From Mycolicibacterium porcinum (GTDB lineage: Bacteria; Actinomycetota; Actinomycetes; Mycobacteriales; Mycobacteriaceae): 64,000 bases of DNA. The translations under genes and the position numbers were made by a program. The DNA is taken from the NCBI GenBank assembly GCA_002086835.1, contig MVIG01000019.1:32177-96176 (forward strand), read 5' to 3'. Under the pieces are notes generated by a model. That model did not search any database. It was not told the origin of the DNA and saw nothing but the letters and a program-made list of their open reading frames with translations. Shown here in pieces: positions 17,060-25,593 of the stretch; the stretch's first letter is position 1; each line of letters begins with the position of its first letter.

Positions 17060-17986
17060 ATGGGCTGGACACTGGACCCGGACGCGCTGCGCGGCCGCAT
17101 CGCGGTGGTTGCCGGCGCCACCCGCGGCGCGGGGCGTGGCATCGCCACGGCGCTGGGTGAACTCGGCGCGACCGTCGTGTGCACGGGGCGCAGCAGCCGG
17201 TGCGGAAGCCGTGACTCTGACTACAACCGGCCCGAAACCATCGAGGAAACCGCCGAATTGGTCACGGAGCTGGGCGGGTTCGGCGTCGCCGTTCAGGTCG
17301 ACCACCTCGACGTGACGCAGGTCCGGATGCTGGCCGGGCGACTCAAGGCCGATTACGGTCACGTCGACATCCTCGTCAACGACATCTGGGGCGCCGAGGT
17401 GCTCAAGGGCCCGCCCGACACCTGGGGACGGCCGATGTGGCAGCACGACCTCGACGACGGGTTGCGGATGCTGAGACTCGGACTCGACACTCACCTGATC
17501 ACCTCGCACTGCGTCCTACCGCTGCTGGCCGACCGTCCCGGCGGTCTGCTGGTCGAGATCACCGATGGGACAACCGAATTCAACGCCGACAATCCGAGAC
17601 TTTCGGTGTTCTACGATCTGGTGAAGACCGCGGTGAACCGGTTGGCCTTCAGTCACGGACACGAACTCGCGCCGTTCGGGGCCACCGCGGTCTCGATCAC
17701 GCCCGGCTGGCTGCGCTCGGAGATGATGCTCGACAACTACGGCGTCACCGAGGCCAACTGGCGGTCCGCCCTGGACCTGGCCCGCACCGACGGCTACCCG
17801 GCGGCGCCGCCGGGCTTCGCCGAGTCCGAGTCCCCGAGGTTCGTCGGTCGCGGTGTCGCCGCGGTGGCCGCCGACCCGGATCGGGCCCGTTGGAACCAGC
17901 AGTCCGTCAGCTCGGCCGCACTCGCTCGCCACTACGGTTTCAGCGACCTCGACGGGCGCGTGCCGGACGCCTGGGCGCCGCTATAA
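17060..17986 (+). CDS. Short-chain dehydrogenase/reductase
   Basis: The 308-residue protein has the NAD(P)-binding loop GATRGAGRGIA near residue 19, NDIWGAE in place of the usual NNAG, and the catalytic Tyr and Lys in YDLVKTAVNR near residue 190. The serine strand is atypical (VEITDGTTEF). It groups with actinobacterial SDRs sometimes called dehydrogenase/reductase SDR family member 1. The substrate is unknown. It lies 100 bases before the amidohydrolase gene, on the same strand. The long C-terminal loop (ESPRFVGRGVAAVAADP) is normal for this branch. Confidence 0.86.
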   Translation: MGWTLDPDALRGRIAVVAGATRGAGRGIATALGELGATVVCTGRSSRCGSRDSDYNRPETIEETAELVTELGGFGVAVQVDHLDVTQVRMLAGRLKADYGHVDILVNDIWGAEVLKGPPDTWGRPMWQHDLDDGLRMLRLGLDTHLITSHCVLPLLADRPGGLLVEITDGTTEFNADNPRLSVFYDLVKTAVNRLAFSHGHELAPFGATAVSITPGWLRSEMMLDNYGVTEANWRSALDLARTDGYPAAPPGFAESESPRFVGRGVAAVAADPDRARWNQQSVSSAALARHYGFSDLDGRVPDAWAPL

Positions 17987-18050
17987 CCCCTGGTGATTCG
18001 GCCTCCATCCCACCCAGTAGACATTTTTTCAAATCTGTTCACCATTTTCG

Positions 18051-18080
18051 TTGACACTGGTGTGAGCAGGCCTGTTCTAT
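18051..18080 (+). promoter_or_regulatory. Candidate sigma-A promoter giving a leaderless amidohydrolase mRNA
   Basis: TTGACA at 18051-18056 matches the -35 consensus exactly. TTCTAT at 18075-18080 is a weak -10 (T1 and T6 fit), 18 bases away. A start 7 bases after the -10 falls on 18087, the G of the GTG start codon. There is no Shine-Dalgarno sequence before that codon, as expected for a leaderless transcript. Confidence 0.45.
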
Positions 18081-18086
18081 GGCTGA

Positions 18087-19877
18087 GTGAGCTTCGACAC
18101 GATCATTCGCAACGGCCGGTGGTTCGATGGCACCGGCGCCCCCTCCGCAGTGCGCAACATCGGCATCCGTGACGGGCATGTGGTTGCCGTCTCCCCCGAA
18201 TCCCTCGATGAGACCGGCTGCCCGCAGGTCATCGACGCCACCGGCAAGTGGGTTCTGCCCGGGATGCTTGACATCCACACGCACTACGACGTGGAGGTGC
18301 TCAACGGGCCGTCGCTGTCGGAGTCGCTGCGCCACGGCGTGACCACCGCGATGCTCGGTTCCTGCTCACTGTCGACCGTGCACGTCGGCGGCGTCGACGC
18401 CGGCGACCTCTTCGGCCGGGTCGAGGCGATCCCGCGGGACCAGGTCATCGCCGCGGTGGACGACAACAAGACCTGGTCCGACTGCAACGGATACGTGACC
18501 GCGCTGGAGAGCCTGCCGCTCGGCCCCAACATCGCCGCCTTCATCGGACATTCCGACATGCGCACCGCGGTGATGGGACTTGATCGCGCCACCCGCGACG
18601 ACGAACGCCCGACGGCCTCGGAGCAGGCCCGCATGGAACAGATGCTCCAAGAGGCGATTGACGCCGGATTTGTCGGAATGTCTTCCCAACAGCTGCTTTT
18701 CGACAAGATCGACGGCGACACCTGCCGCTCCCGCACCCTGCCGTCGACCTACGCCAAACCGCGTGAACTGCGCCGCCTCAAGTCGATGCTGCGCCGCTCC
18801 GGCCGGGTCCTGCAGTCCGGTCCGGACATCCAGAATCCACTGAACCTGGTCTCTCAGTTGGCTCAGTCGCTCGGACTGTTCCGCAACAACCTGAAGACCA
18901 GCCTGCTCTCGGCCGCGGACATCAAGGCCAACCCGTACTCGATCATGATCATGGGTCCGGTGGCCCGCCTGGTGAACAAGCTCGGCGGGAACTTCCGGTG
19001 GCAGCACCTGCCGGTGCCGTTCGAGGTGTATGCCGACGGCATCGACCTGGTGGTGTTCGAGGAATTCGGTTCCGGCGCAGCGGCACTGCACCTGCGTGAC
19101 GAGGTCGAGCGGAACGAGCTGCTGCGTGACGAGTCCTACCGGCGCCAGTTCCGCAAGGACTACGACAACAAGTTCGGCGTGCGGGTCTGGCACCGGGACT
19201 TCTTCGACGCCGAGATCGTGGCCTGCCCCGACGATTCTGTCGTCGGCAAGTCGTTCGGCCAGGTCGGTCAGGAGCGGGGCGATCTGCACCCCGTCGACGC
19301 CTTCCTGGATCTGGTGCTGGAGCACGGCACCGCGCTCCGGTGGCGCACCACCATCTCCAACCACCGGCCCGAGGTGCTCAAGAAGCTGGCCCGCGATCCC
19401 GGCATCCAGCTCGGATTCTCCGACGCCGGGGCGCACCTGCGGAACATGGCCTTCTACAACATGGGACTGCGGCTGCTGCGGCACGTCCGCGACGCCGAGC
19501 GCGCGGGCACGCCGTTCATGTCGATCGAGCAGGCCGTGCACCGGCTCACCGGTGAGCTCGCCGACTGGTACCGGATCGACGCCGGCCACCTGCGCATCGG
19601 CGACCGCGCCGATGTCGTGGTGATCGACCCGGAGCGTCTCGACGAGTCCCTCGATGCCTATGCCGAGGAGACCGTCGACCACTACGGCGGGCTGTCCCGC
19701 ATGGTGAACCGTAACGACGACACCGTCACCGCCGTGCTCGTCGGCGGACGCACGGTGTTCGCCGACGGCCGCCTGACCGACCTGGTCGGCAAGCAGCGCA
19801 CCGGCCAGTTCCTGCGAGCCGCCCACCAGACCCCGTCCATCACCGCCGAAGACAGTGAGCTGACCAGTGTCCGTTGA
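18087..19877 (+). CDS. Amidohydrolase family 3 / N-acyl-D-amino-acid deacylase-like metallohydrolase
   Basis: The 596-residue protein has the amidohydrolase layout: an N-terminal beta-sandwich (TIIRNGRWFDGTGAP), the metal-binding HTHYD after VLPGMLDI near residue 65, GHSDMR near residue 154, a late SDAGAHLRNM supplying the last metal Asp, and the closing sandwich RIGDRADVVVIDPERL. These enzymes cleave N-acyl bonds, hydantoins or related cyclic amides in the cytosol. The exact substrate is unknown. It starts at GTG 18087, and its 3' end overlaps the next gene by 11 bases, indicating coupling. Confidence 0.86.
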   Translation: MSFDTIIRNGRWFDGTGAPSAVRNIGIRDGHVVAVSPESLDETGCPQVIDATGKWVLPGMLDIHTHYDVEVLNGPSLSESLRHGVTTAMLGSCSLSTVHVGGVDAGDLFGRVEAIPRDQVIAAVDDNKTWSDCNGYVTALESLPLGPNIAAFIGHSDMRTAVMGLDRATRDDERPTASEQARMEQMLQEAIDAGFVGMSSQQLLFDKIDGDTCRSRTLPSTYAKPRELRRLKSMLRRSGRVLQSGPDIQNPLNLVSQLAQSLGLFRNNLKTSLLSAADIKANPYSIMIMGPVARLVNKLGGNFRWQHLPVPFEVYADGIDLVVFEEFGSGAAALHLRDEVERNELLRDESYRRQFRKDYDNKFGVRVWHRDFFDAEIVACPDDSVVGKSFGQVGQERGDLHPVDAFLDLVLEHGTALRWRTTISNHRPEVLKKLARDPGIQLGFSDAGAHLRNMAFYNMGLRLLRHVRDAERAGTPFMSIEQAVHRLTGELADWYRIDAGHLRIGDRADVVVIDPERLDESLDAYAEETVDHYGGLSRMVNRNDDTVTAVLVGGRTVFADGRLTDLVGKQRTGQFLRAAHQTPSITAEDSELTSVR

Positions 19878-20325
19878 AGACGTATCCATCGAAGAAACCG
19901 TCCACGGCATGTGGAAGGCGCTGTCCGAGCGCGACTGGGAACTGCTCAAGACCTACCTGGCGGACGACTGCATCTACCTCGACATGCCCGTGGGCCCCGC
20001 CGCTGCCGCCAAGGGACCAGAGGACATCGTCAAGCGCCTCAAGATCGGCCTCGAACCGCTGGCATCCTACGAGAACTTCCCCGGCCTGCTGGTCGACAAC
20101 GGTCGTGACGCCATGTACGAGCATCACGAGGAATGGCATTGGGCCAGTGGTGAATCGGCGGTGCTGAAGTTCGTCACCGTCCATCGAGTCGAGAACGGCA
20201 AGGTCACCCTCTGGAAGGACTACTGGGACATGGGCGCCCTGGCCAACCACGCGCCGCCGGACTGGCTGGAGAACTTCGCCACCGCAGACATGTCCTGGGT
20301 GTTCGACGCGACCGGCCTGGTGTGA
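19867..20325 (+). CDS. NTF2-like / limonene-epoxide-hydrolase-like protein
   Basis: The 152-residue cone-shaped-fold protein has a fold start ETVHGMWKALSERDWELLKTYL and a closing VHRVENGKVTLWKDYWDMG. The pattern Arg...(E/W)-x-Asp near the end resembles the Asp-Arg-Asp triad region of limonene-1,2-epoxide hydrolase. It could hydrolyse an epoxide or be a steroid-isomerase-like protein. The GTG start at 19867 lies inside the end of the amidohydrolase gene, so the two are co-translated and likely act in one route. It is annotated by fold only. Confidence 0.75.
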   Translation: MSVEDVSIEETVHGMWKALSERDWELLKTYLADDCIYLDMPVGPAAAAKGPEDIVKRLKIGLEPLASYENFPGLLVDNGRDAMYEHHEEWHWASGESAVLKFVTVHRVENGKVTLWKDYWDMGALANHAPPDWLENFATADMSWVFDATGLV

Positions 20326-20329
20326 CCGG

Positions 20330-20695
20330 CTAACCGATGCCCCAGACAAGGCAGAACGGGTGGCCGGCCGGATCCCGGAACACCCGGAAGTATTGTTCGC
20401 CAACGGCATCGGTCACCCGGGTGGCGCCCAGCGCCAGCACCTGACGCTCGGCCGCGTCCGGATCGTCGACCTGGATGTCCAGGTGGAGCTGCTGCGACCC
20501 CCGCGGATCCGGGAAATCCGGCGGCTCGTGCTGCGGTGAGTACTGACACGCCACCCGTCGCCCGGCCGGATCCGTCACGACCACCCAGGTGTCGTCCTCG
20601 GTGGTGACGTCTCCGCCGAGGAGCTCGGCGTAGAACGCGGCCAGGGCCCGTGGATCCCGGCAATCCAGCACGATGGAGCGAAGTGTTCCGATCAT
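20330..20695 (-). CDS. VOC-superfamily (glyoxalase/bleomycin-resistance-like) protein
   Basis: The 121-residue protein has two VOC beta-alpha-beta modules: SIVLDCRDPRALAAFYAELLGG at the start, and LHLDIQVDDPDAAERQVLALGA with FRVFRDPAGHPFCLV at the end. A metal could be held by residues in these modules, but the usual first-module His/Glu is weak. It belongs to the group common in actinobacteria (glyoxalase-like domain 6) with no assigned reaction. The ATG at 20695 is chosen because earlier in-frame residues are unrelated. It is convergent with the NTF2-like gene, 4 bases apart. Confidence 0.8.
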   Translation of the reverse strand: MIGTLRSIVLDCRDPRALAAFYAELLGGDVTTEDDTWVVVTDPAGRRVACQYSPQHEPPDFPDPRGSQQLHLDIQVDDPDAAERQVLALGATRVTDAVGEQYFRVFRDPAGHPFCLVWGIG

Positions 20696-20750
20696 CGGAT
20701 CGGTATTACCGGCGCGAGCATCGCGCAAACGCTCAGATACGCACGCGCAC

Positions 20751-22121
20751 TCACAGGCTCCACGCCATGCGGAACCGCTCGGTGAGCGCCTCGGCGTCCA
20801 GAGCGCCGAAGTTCTCCTGCTCATACCTGCGGACCGCGAGCACCGCATCCACCGGCTGATCGCCGAGTATCTCCCGGATCAGCGCCGAAGAATCCAGTGC
20901 GGCAAGGTTGTCGGACTGGTGATCGGGCAACCGCACGATGCCGTCGCCGGCCCGCTGGGCATCGGTCAGCGACGCCGGGTCCACGGCGACCTCCGGTCCC
21001 AGCGCCAGGCGCCGACTGATCCCGTGCTCGGCCAGCCCCAGGATCGTCGCCGTCGCCAGGTACGGGTTGGCCGACGGATCGATGACCTTGACCTCGACGT
21101 TGGCGCCGTACGGGTTGCTCGGACCGCCGACCAGGAAACGCACGGCGGCTTCCCGGTTCTCGGTGCCCCAGCAGTTGTAGGCGCCGGCCCAGTACCCCGG
21201 CTGGATCCGCAGCCCGGACAGCACCGATCCGCACAGCACGCCCTGTGCGGCGGGCAGCCCGGCCAGCAGCCCGGCCAGCGCGGACTCCCCCTCCGGCGTC
21301 ATCCCCCTCGTCCCGGTGCCGCCGGAGAACAACGGCACCCCCGACCGGCTCAGCGAAAAATGCTGGTGGGCACCAGATCCCACGCCGGCGGCAAACGGCA
21401 ACGGGGACAGGCTGACCCGGAATCCATATCGCCGGGCGACCCGGGCCGCGATGATCCGCATCAATACCAGCTGGTCGGCGGCGGCCACCGGTGGCAGCGG
21501 CGCCAGTGAGATCTCGAACTGGTTGGACCCGTACTCGGGATGGAATTGTTCGATCGCCACGCCGGAGCCGTTGGCCGCATCGGTGACATCGCGGACGAAT
21601 CCCTCGAACTCGAGCACCCCCGCCAACCCGTACTGCGCCCACAGCAGCGACGGGAGCCGGCTCCCGTCCGGCCCGACGAGGACGAACTCCACCTCGTGGC
21701 CGACGAGTGCGGTCAGCTCGGCGGCCGCCAGCCGGTCCTGCACGCGCTGCAGCACGCCGCGACTGCAGTACGGATCCCCTGAAGCGTCCTGATTGTAGAA
21801 AGCCGCTGGGGCCCAAGCCAATCCGTCCCCGAGGATCCGCAGTGCGCCGAGGTCGATCCGGATCCGCTGGTCCCCCACGACGCCGATGTCGCGGCCCATC
21901 GCGATCCCGGTCTGGTCGATGGTGAACGCGTGGAACACCGGGCTGGCGCCCAGGCCGGGATCGGCGAAGATCCCCATTCGGCGCAGCGGAACGGTTTTCG
22001 CGTGCGTCAGCCCGGCCGGGCTGACCACCGTGCCGATCAGGGTCGCGACACCGTCGGATTCCAGCTGCGCGATGGCCGCCGCGGCCAGAGGTTTCGCCGG
22101 TCCCGATGATCCAGCTGTCAC
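20751..22121 (-). CDS. glnA3: Glutamine synthetase homologue GlnA3
   Basis: The 456-residue protein shows the glutamine synthetase core: VGHEVEFVLVGPDGS, EISLAPLPPVAAADQ, GSGAHQHFSLSRSG and NPYGANVEVKVIDPSANPYLA. It is close in length to M. tuberculosis GlnA3 (Rv1878), which sits next to the MFS protein Rv1877 and bfrA Rv1876, the same set as here. GlnA3 in Streptomyces is a gamma-glutamyl-polyamine ligase, so a role in polyamine or amine handling is more likely than bulk glutamine synthesis. The start is the GTG at 22121; the open frame before it overlaps the upstream gene. Confidence 0.85.
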   Translation of the reverse strand: MTAGSSGPAKPLAAAAIAQLESDGVATLIGTVVSPAGLTHAKTVPLRRMGIFADPGLGASPVFHAFTIDQTGIAMGRDIGVVGDQRIRIDLGALRILGDGLAWAPAAFYNQDASGDPYCSRGVLQRVQDRLAAAELTALVGHEVEFVLVGPDGSRLPSLLWAQYGLAGVLEFEGFVRDVTDAANGSGVAIEQFHPEYGSNQFEISLAPLPPVAAADQLVLMRIIAARVARRYGFRVSLSPLPFAAGVGSGAHQHFSLSRSGVPLFSGGTGTRGMTPEGESALAGLLAGLPAAQGVLCGSVLSGLRIQPGYWAGAYNCWGTENREAAVRFLVGGPSNPYGANVEVKVIDPSANPYLATATILGLAEHGISRRLALGPEVAVDPASLTDAQRAGDGIVRLPDHQSDNLAALDSSALIREILGDQPVDAVLAVRRYEQENFGALDAEALTERFRMAWSL

Positions 22122-22150
22122 GACCTCATTGTGCGCCGAGGCGCGGTGAG

Positions 22151-22633
22151 CTAGAGCGTGATCTTGCAGGTTTGGCCGATGTCGAGGGTCCGAAGCATCC
22201 GGCCCATCCCGAGCCACATCGCACACGACAACGCCAGGTCCGTCAGCAGCTCCGCATCGAACTGCTCGCCGGCCCGCTCCCAGAAGTCCTCGTCGTCCCG
22301 CAGCCCGGTGTGATCACTCGCGAACCGCGCGGCGAACTCGGCGGCGACGCGCTCCTGCGGACTGTAGCCCGGCCAGGTCCGCCACTCGGCGGCGTGATCG
22401 TAGAGATCCTCGTCCACCCCCGCCGCGGCCCCGTCGGAGTCGCGGGTGTTCTGGCACACCACGCATTCGTTGTCGAGCGCGATCACCATCCGGGCCAGCT
22501 CGCGCACCCGCAATGGCAACCGCCCCTTGGTGTACACCGCGTTCGTGTAGTTGGCCATGGCGGTGCCGATCTCGGGAGACCTGAGGATCCAGCCGGCCAC
22601 GTCGTCGTCGGGAAATTCTCCGATACGGCTCAT
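22151..22633 (-). CDS. Carboxymuconolactone-decarboxylase-like protein
   Basis: The 160-residue helical protein has the CMD/AhpD-type segment RELARMVIALDNECVVCQNTRDS around residues 45-65, with the CxxxxR/H region and two Cys three residues apart (ECVVCQ). Such proteins include decarboxylases and AhpD-like peroxidase partners. No classical Cys-x-x-Cys-x3-His is complete, since the His is replaced by Arg-Asp. The ATG at 22633 is the family N terminus. It is followed after 29 bases by glnA3. A KstR-type operator lies 31 bases upstream, suggesting control by lipid or sterol intermediates. Confidence 0.8.
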   Translation of the reverse strand: MSRIGEFPDDDVAGWILRSPEIGTAMANYTNAVYTKGRLPLRVRELARMVIALDNECVVCQNTRDSDGAAAGVDEDLYDHAAEWRTWPGYSPQERVAAEFAARFASDHTGLRDDEDFWERAGEQFDAELLTDLALSCAMWLGMGRMLRTLDIGQTCKITL

Positions 22634-22663
22634 GGCCGAATCGTACGCGCGCGGCGACAATTC

Positions 22664-22677
22664 TGGAACAAGTTCTA
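22664..22677. promoter_or_regulatory. KstR-type operator upstream of the CMD gene
   Basis: TGGAACAAGTTCTA fits the KstR consensus TnnAACnnGTTnnA at every fixed position. It lies 31-44 bases before the ATG of the carboxymuconolactone-decarboxylase-like gene. It also overlaps the last codon and stop of the upstream exporter gene. Confidence 0.6.
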
Positions 22678-24732
22678 GTTTTTGCTTCCCGGGCTGGTCA
22701 GTTCCGCCTCCCGGTCGTCTCCCCAGTCCCGCTGCACCACGACCCGGTGGGCGATGCGCTCCAGGGCGGCCTCCACCTGCGCCCGGTCCGGGCGCCCTTC
22801 GAAGGACGGTGATTCGCCCAGCTTGTCGACGATCCGCCCGACCAGCGCCGCGGACACACCGTCGACCTGCCGTGCCCCGCTCTGGGTCAGCCACAGGCTG
22901 TCCCCGGTACGCAACACATACCCGTCCTGCACCAGCCGGTTGAAGGTCGGCTCGAGTACCTCGAACGGCACCATCAACCGATCGGCGATCTCGGTCAGCC
23001 GGGCAGAGCCGAAGATCTGTCCGTGCCGGTAAATCTTGAGCAGAGCCCACAACCCCGCCACGTCGAGCTCACATCCCGGGCCACCGGCCACGTTGCGTAG
23101 CCGGATCTCGGGCGAGCTCCGCATCAGCCGGCTGACCACCGTTTCCAGTACCTGATCCGAGGATTCGGCGCTGGGCATGCCGAAACCTTCGCCGAGGTCG
23201 CCGGCCAGTGTCGTCTCCGCTTCGATCAAAGGCACTTCCTTGAGGAACAGCGCCACGATCAGCCCGACCAGTGCCACCGGCGCAGCACACAGGAACACCA
23301 GGTCCAGCGCATCGGAGTACGCGGTCACGATCGGCGCGGCGATGTCCGGCGGCAGTTCGTGCAAGGCCTTGGGCGATGCACCCGCGACAGGCGGGGCCCC
23401 GCTGGCGGCGAGCGCCCCCGGCAGCCGGTCCGACAGGAATCCGGCGAACAGCGAACCGAAAATGGCAGCACCGAAAGAACTCCCGATGGTCCGGAAGAAC
23501 GTCACGCCGGACGTCGCGACGCCCAGGTCGGCGAAATCGGACGTGTTCTGCACGATGAGGACGAGCACCTGCATACACATGCCGATACCGGCGCCGAGGA
23601 TCAGTAGATACAGCGATTGCAGCGGGATCGGTGTCGCGGCATTCATCCGCGACAGCAGCACGAAGCCGACGAGCATGATCGCCGTACCGGCGACCGGATA
23701 GATCTTGTAGCGCCCGGTGCGGCCCACCAGACTGCCGCTGACGGTCGAGGTGATCAGCAGCCCGATCACCATCGGCATCGTCCGCAGCCCGGACTCCGAC
23801 GGCGACACGCCGTCCACGAACTGCATGAAGGTGGGCATGAAGGTCAGCGCACCGAGCATCGCGAATCCGACCACCAGCGACAGCACGCAGCACATGGTGA
23901 AGACGGGGTTCCGGAACAGCCGCATCGGCAGAATCGGTTCGGCCGCCTTGGTTTCGGCCCGCACGAACATCGCCAGGGCCAGGATCGAGCCGACGACCAG
24001 ACCGATGATGGTCGGTGACGTCCAAGCCAACTCGCCGCCGAGGCTGGTGGCCAGGGTGAGGCCGGATGCCCCGATTCCGACCCAGACGATTCCGGCGTAG
24101 TCGATCACCGGACGGACCGGCCGGGACGTCAGCGCCGGGATGGTGGCGGCCGCGACCACGAGCACAACCACGCCGACCGGGATGCTGAGCCAGAATGCCC
24201 ACCGCCAGCCCAGGTGATCGGTGACGAAGCCGCCGAGCAGTGGGCCCGCGACGGTCGTGACACCGAATACCGCCCCGAGCGCGCCCTGATACCGCCCGCG
24301 GTCCCGCAGTGGGATGACCTCTGCGATGAGGGCCGAGGAGGTCACCATGATCGCGCCGCCGCCGATGCCCTGCAGCGCCCGCGCCGCCACCAGCATGACC
24401 ATCGAACCGGACAGGCCGCTGAGGATCGACCCGACGAGAAAACACAGGACCGCCGCCTGGTACACCACTTTGCGGCCGAAGATGTCGCCGACCTTCCCGA
24501 CGACGGCGGTGACGACCGTGGAGGCCAGCAGGTAGCTCGTCACCACCCACGCCTGATGCCCGGCGCCGCCGAGGTCCGCCACGACCGTCGGGAGCGCGGT
24601 GGCGACGATGGTCTGGTTCAGCGAGGCCAGCAGCATGCCGAGCAGCACGGCGACGAACACCAGGTTGCGCCTGCGCACGCTCAGCAGCGCCGCTCCGGAG
24701 GTCTGCTCGGCGGTGGTTGATGGGCTGGACAT
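22675..24732 (-). CDS. DHA2-type MFS drug exporter with C-terminal winged-helix-like domain (Rv1877-like)
   Basis: The 685-residue protein has 14 hydrophobic helices and the exporter motif C GVTTVAGPLLGGF near residue 155. The first 540 residues match the EmrB/QacA drug:proton antiporter family. The last 130 residues are soluble and read like a winged-helix: CELDVAGLWALLKIYRHGQIFGSARLTEIADRLMVPFEVLEPTFNRLVQDGYVLRTGD. M. tuberculosis Rv1877 has the same length and the same neighbour bfrA. The domain may sense or anchor DNA or another protein. AAGGAAG precedes the ATG at 24732. Confidence 0.85.
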   Translation of the reverse strand: MSSPSTTAEQTSGAALLSVRRRNLVFVAVLLGMLLASLNQTIVATALPTVVADLGGAGHQAWVVTSYLLASTVVTAVVGKVGDIFGRKVVYQAAVLCFLVGSILSGLSGSMVMLVAARALQGIGGGAIMVTSSALIAEVIPLRDRGRYQGALGAVFGVTTVAGPLLGGFVTDHLGWRWAFWLSIPVGVVVLVVAAATIPALTSRPVRPVIDYAGIVWVGIGASGLTLATSLGGELAWTSPTIIGLVVGSILALAMFVRAETKAAEPILPMRLFRNPVFTMCCVLSLVVGFAMLGALTFMPTFMQFVDGVSPSESGLRTMPMVIGLLITSTVSGSLVGRTGRYKIYPVAGTAIMLVGFVLLSRMNAATPIPLQSLYLLILGAGIGMCMQVLVLIVQNTSDFADLGVATSGVTFFRTIGSSFGAAIFGSLFAGFLSDRLPGALAASGAPPVAGASPKALHELPPDIAAPIVTAYSDALDLVFLCAAPVALVGLIVALFLKEVPLIEAETTLAGDLGEGFGMPSAESSDQVLETVVSRLMRSSPEIRLRNVAGGPGCELDVAGLWALLKIYRHGQIFGSARLTEIADRLMVPFEVLEPTFNRLVQDGYVLRTGDSLWLTQSGARQVDGVSAALVGRIVDKLGESPSFEGRPDRAQVEAALERIAHRVVVQRDWGDDREAELTSPGSKN

Positions 24733-24763
24733 GTCTTCCTTTCACCTGCCTGCCAGTTCAACC

Positions 24764-24773
24764 ACGATATCGT
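24764..24773. promoter_or_regulatory. 10-bp palindrome in the exporter promoter
   Basis: ACGATATCGT is a perfect palindrome 31 bases upstream of the exporter ATG. It is followed by an overlapping TATC-gtta-GATA repeat and an AT-rich TTATCTAAC that could be the -10 region. This arrangement fits a TetR- or MarR-type operator. The regulator is not in the window as a linked gene. Confidence 0.3.
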
Positions 24774-24804
24774 TAGATAAGCTATGAAAGTTACAGCACC
24801 AACA

Positions 24805-24850
24805 AAGCCGCCCCGGGCGACCGGCGGTCACCGGCTACCCAGGGCGGCTT
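24805..24850 (-). terminator. Intrinsic terminator downstream of bfrA
   Basis: A 13-bp arm at 24805-24817 (AAGCCGCCCCGGG) pairs with 24838-24850 with one mismatch across a 20-base loop. On the leftward strand the hairpin is followed by TTTGTTG, a short T-rich tail. It separates bfrA from the exporter gene. Confidence 0.75.
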
Positions 24851-24871
24851 CGGTCGAAACGGGTGCGGAGC

Positions 24872-25351
24872 CTAGTGAGGCGGCCGGGACACGCACTGCG
24901 CGGCGTAGAGCGCGTCACCCAACTTCTCCATGAGCTCAAGCTGGGTTTCCAGGTAGTCGATGTGACCTTCCTCGTCGGCCAGGATGCCTTCCAGGATGTT
25001 CGCCGAGGTGGCATCCTGCTTCTCCCGGCACATGATGATGCCGGGCTTCAGCCGGGCCACCACCTCGTACTCGATCGCCAGGTCCGCCTCGAACTGTTCG
25101 CGCAGCGTCTGGCCGACGCGCAGCGAAAACAGCCGCTGATAGTTGGGCAGGCCGTCCAGGATCAGGATTCTGTCGGTGATGGTCTCCGCGTGCCGCATCT
25201 CCTCGAAAGATTCGGCGCGGGTGTGTTCGGCCAGTTCGGTAAATCCCCAATTGTCTTGCATTTTCGAATGCAGGAAGTATTGGTTAATTGCGGTGAGTTC
25301 GCTCGTCAATTGCTCATTGAGCAATTTCAGAACATCCGGATCGCCTTGCAT
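24872..25351 (-). CDS. bfrA: Bacterioferritin BfrA
   Basis: The 159-residue subunit forms a 24-mer cage that oxidises Fe(II) and stores iron in the cytosol. All expected residues are visible: ferroxidase ligands Glu18, Glu51, His54, Glu94, Glu127 and His130, and Met52 for the shared haem. AGGAG lies a few bases before the ATG at 25351. An intrinsic terminator follows, so it is probably monocistronic. The divergent gene pair encodes a Bfd-type ferredoxin, the likely electron donor for iron release. An IdeR-like box lies in the shared 242-bp region. M. tuberculosis bfrA is IdeR-controlled. Confidence 0.96.
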   Translation of the reverse strand: MQGDPDVLKLLNEQLTSELTAINQYFLHSKMQDNWGFTELAEHTRAESFEEMRHAETITDRILILDGLPNYQRLFSLRVGQTLREQFEADLAIEYEVVARLKPGIIMCREKQDATSANILEGILADEEGHIDYLETQLELMEKLGDALYAAQCVSRPPH

Positions 25352-25538
25352 CGTGACTCCTAAGCACCTTGAGGGCTGGTCAAGTGTTGCCGTATGCCGT
25401 GCACGTCCAATCTAGTGCAGAAAGCACTGCGGGACGCAATGGTTGGCAGCTAATTCGGCGTGTTCTGCCACATTGCCGGACCCCCCGTGGACACTCGGGC
25501 CGAGGCGTGGCCACGAAGAGTGGACTGGCTGCCCTAAC

Positions 25539-25557
25539 TAAGGTTAGACTGCGCTAA
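25539..25557. promoter_or_regulatory. IdeR-like iron box between bfrA and the bfd operon
   Basis: The 19-mer TAAGGTTAGACTGCGCTAA matches the IdeR box TTAGGTTAGGCTAACCTAA at 14 of 19 positions, with the outer half AGGTTAG intact. A second partial site (CCTAACTAAGG) abuts it on the left. The tandem layout resembles that of M. tuberculosis bfrA. It lies 36 bases upstream of the rightward gene and 188 bases upstream of bfrA. Confidence 0.5.
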
Positions 25558-25593
25558 TCTGCTGGTGTACCTCAAAAGAAAGGCCGGTAACGA

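Noticed and set aside
18366-19949. A 527-residue open frame antisense to the amidohydrolase
   Set aside because: It is an antisense shadow of a gene with clear metal-binding motifs.
22634-23050. N-terminal extension of the carboxymuconolactone-decarboxylase-like gene
   Set aside because: The open frame continues upstream, but it is antisense-like composition inside the exporter gene and the family starts at 22633.
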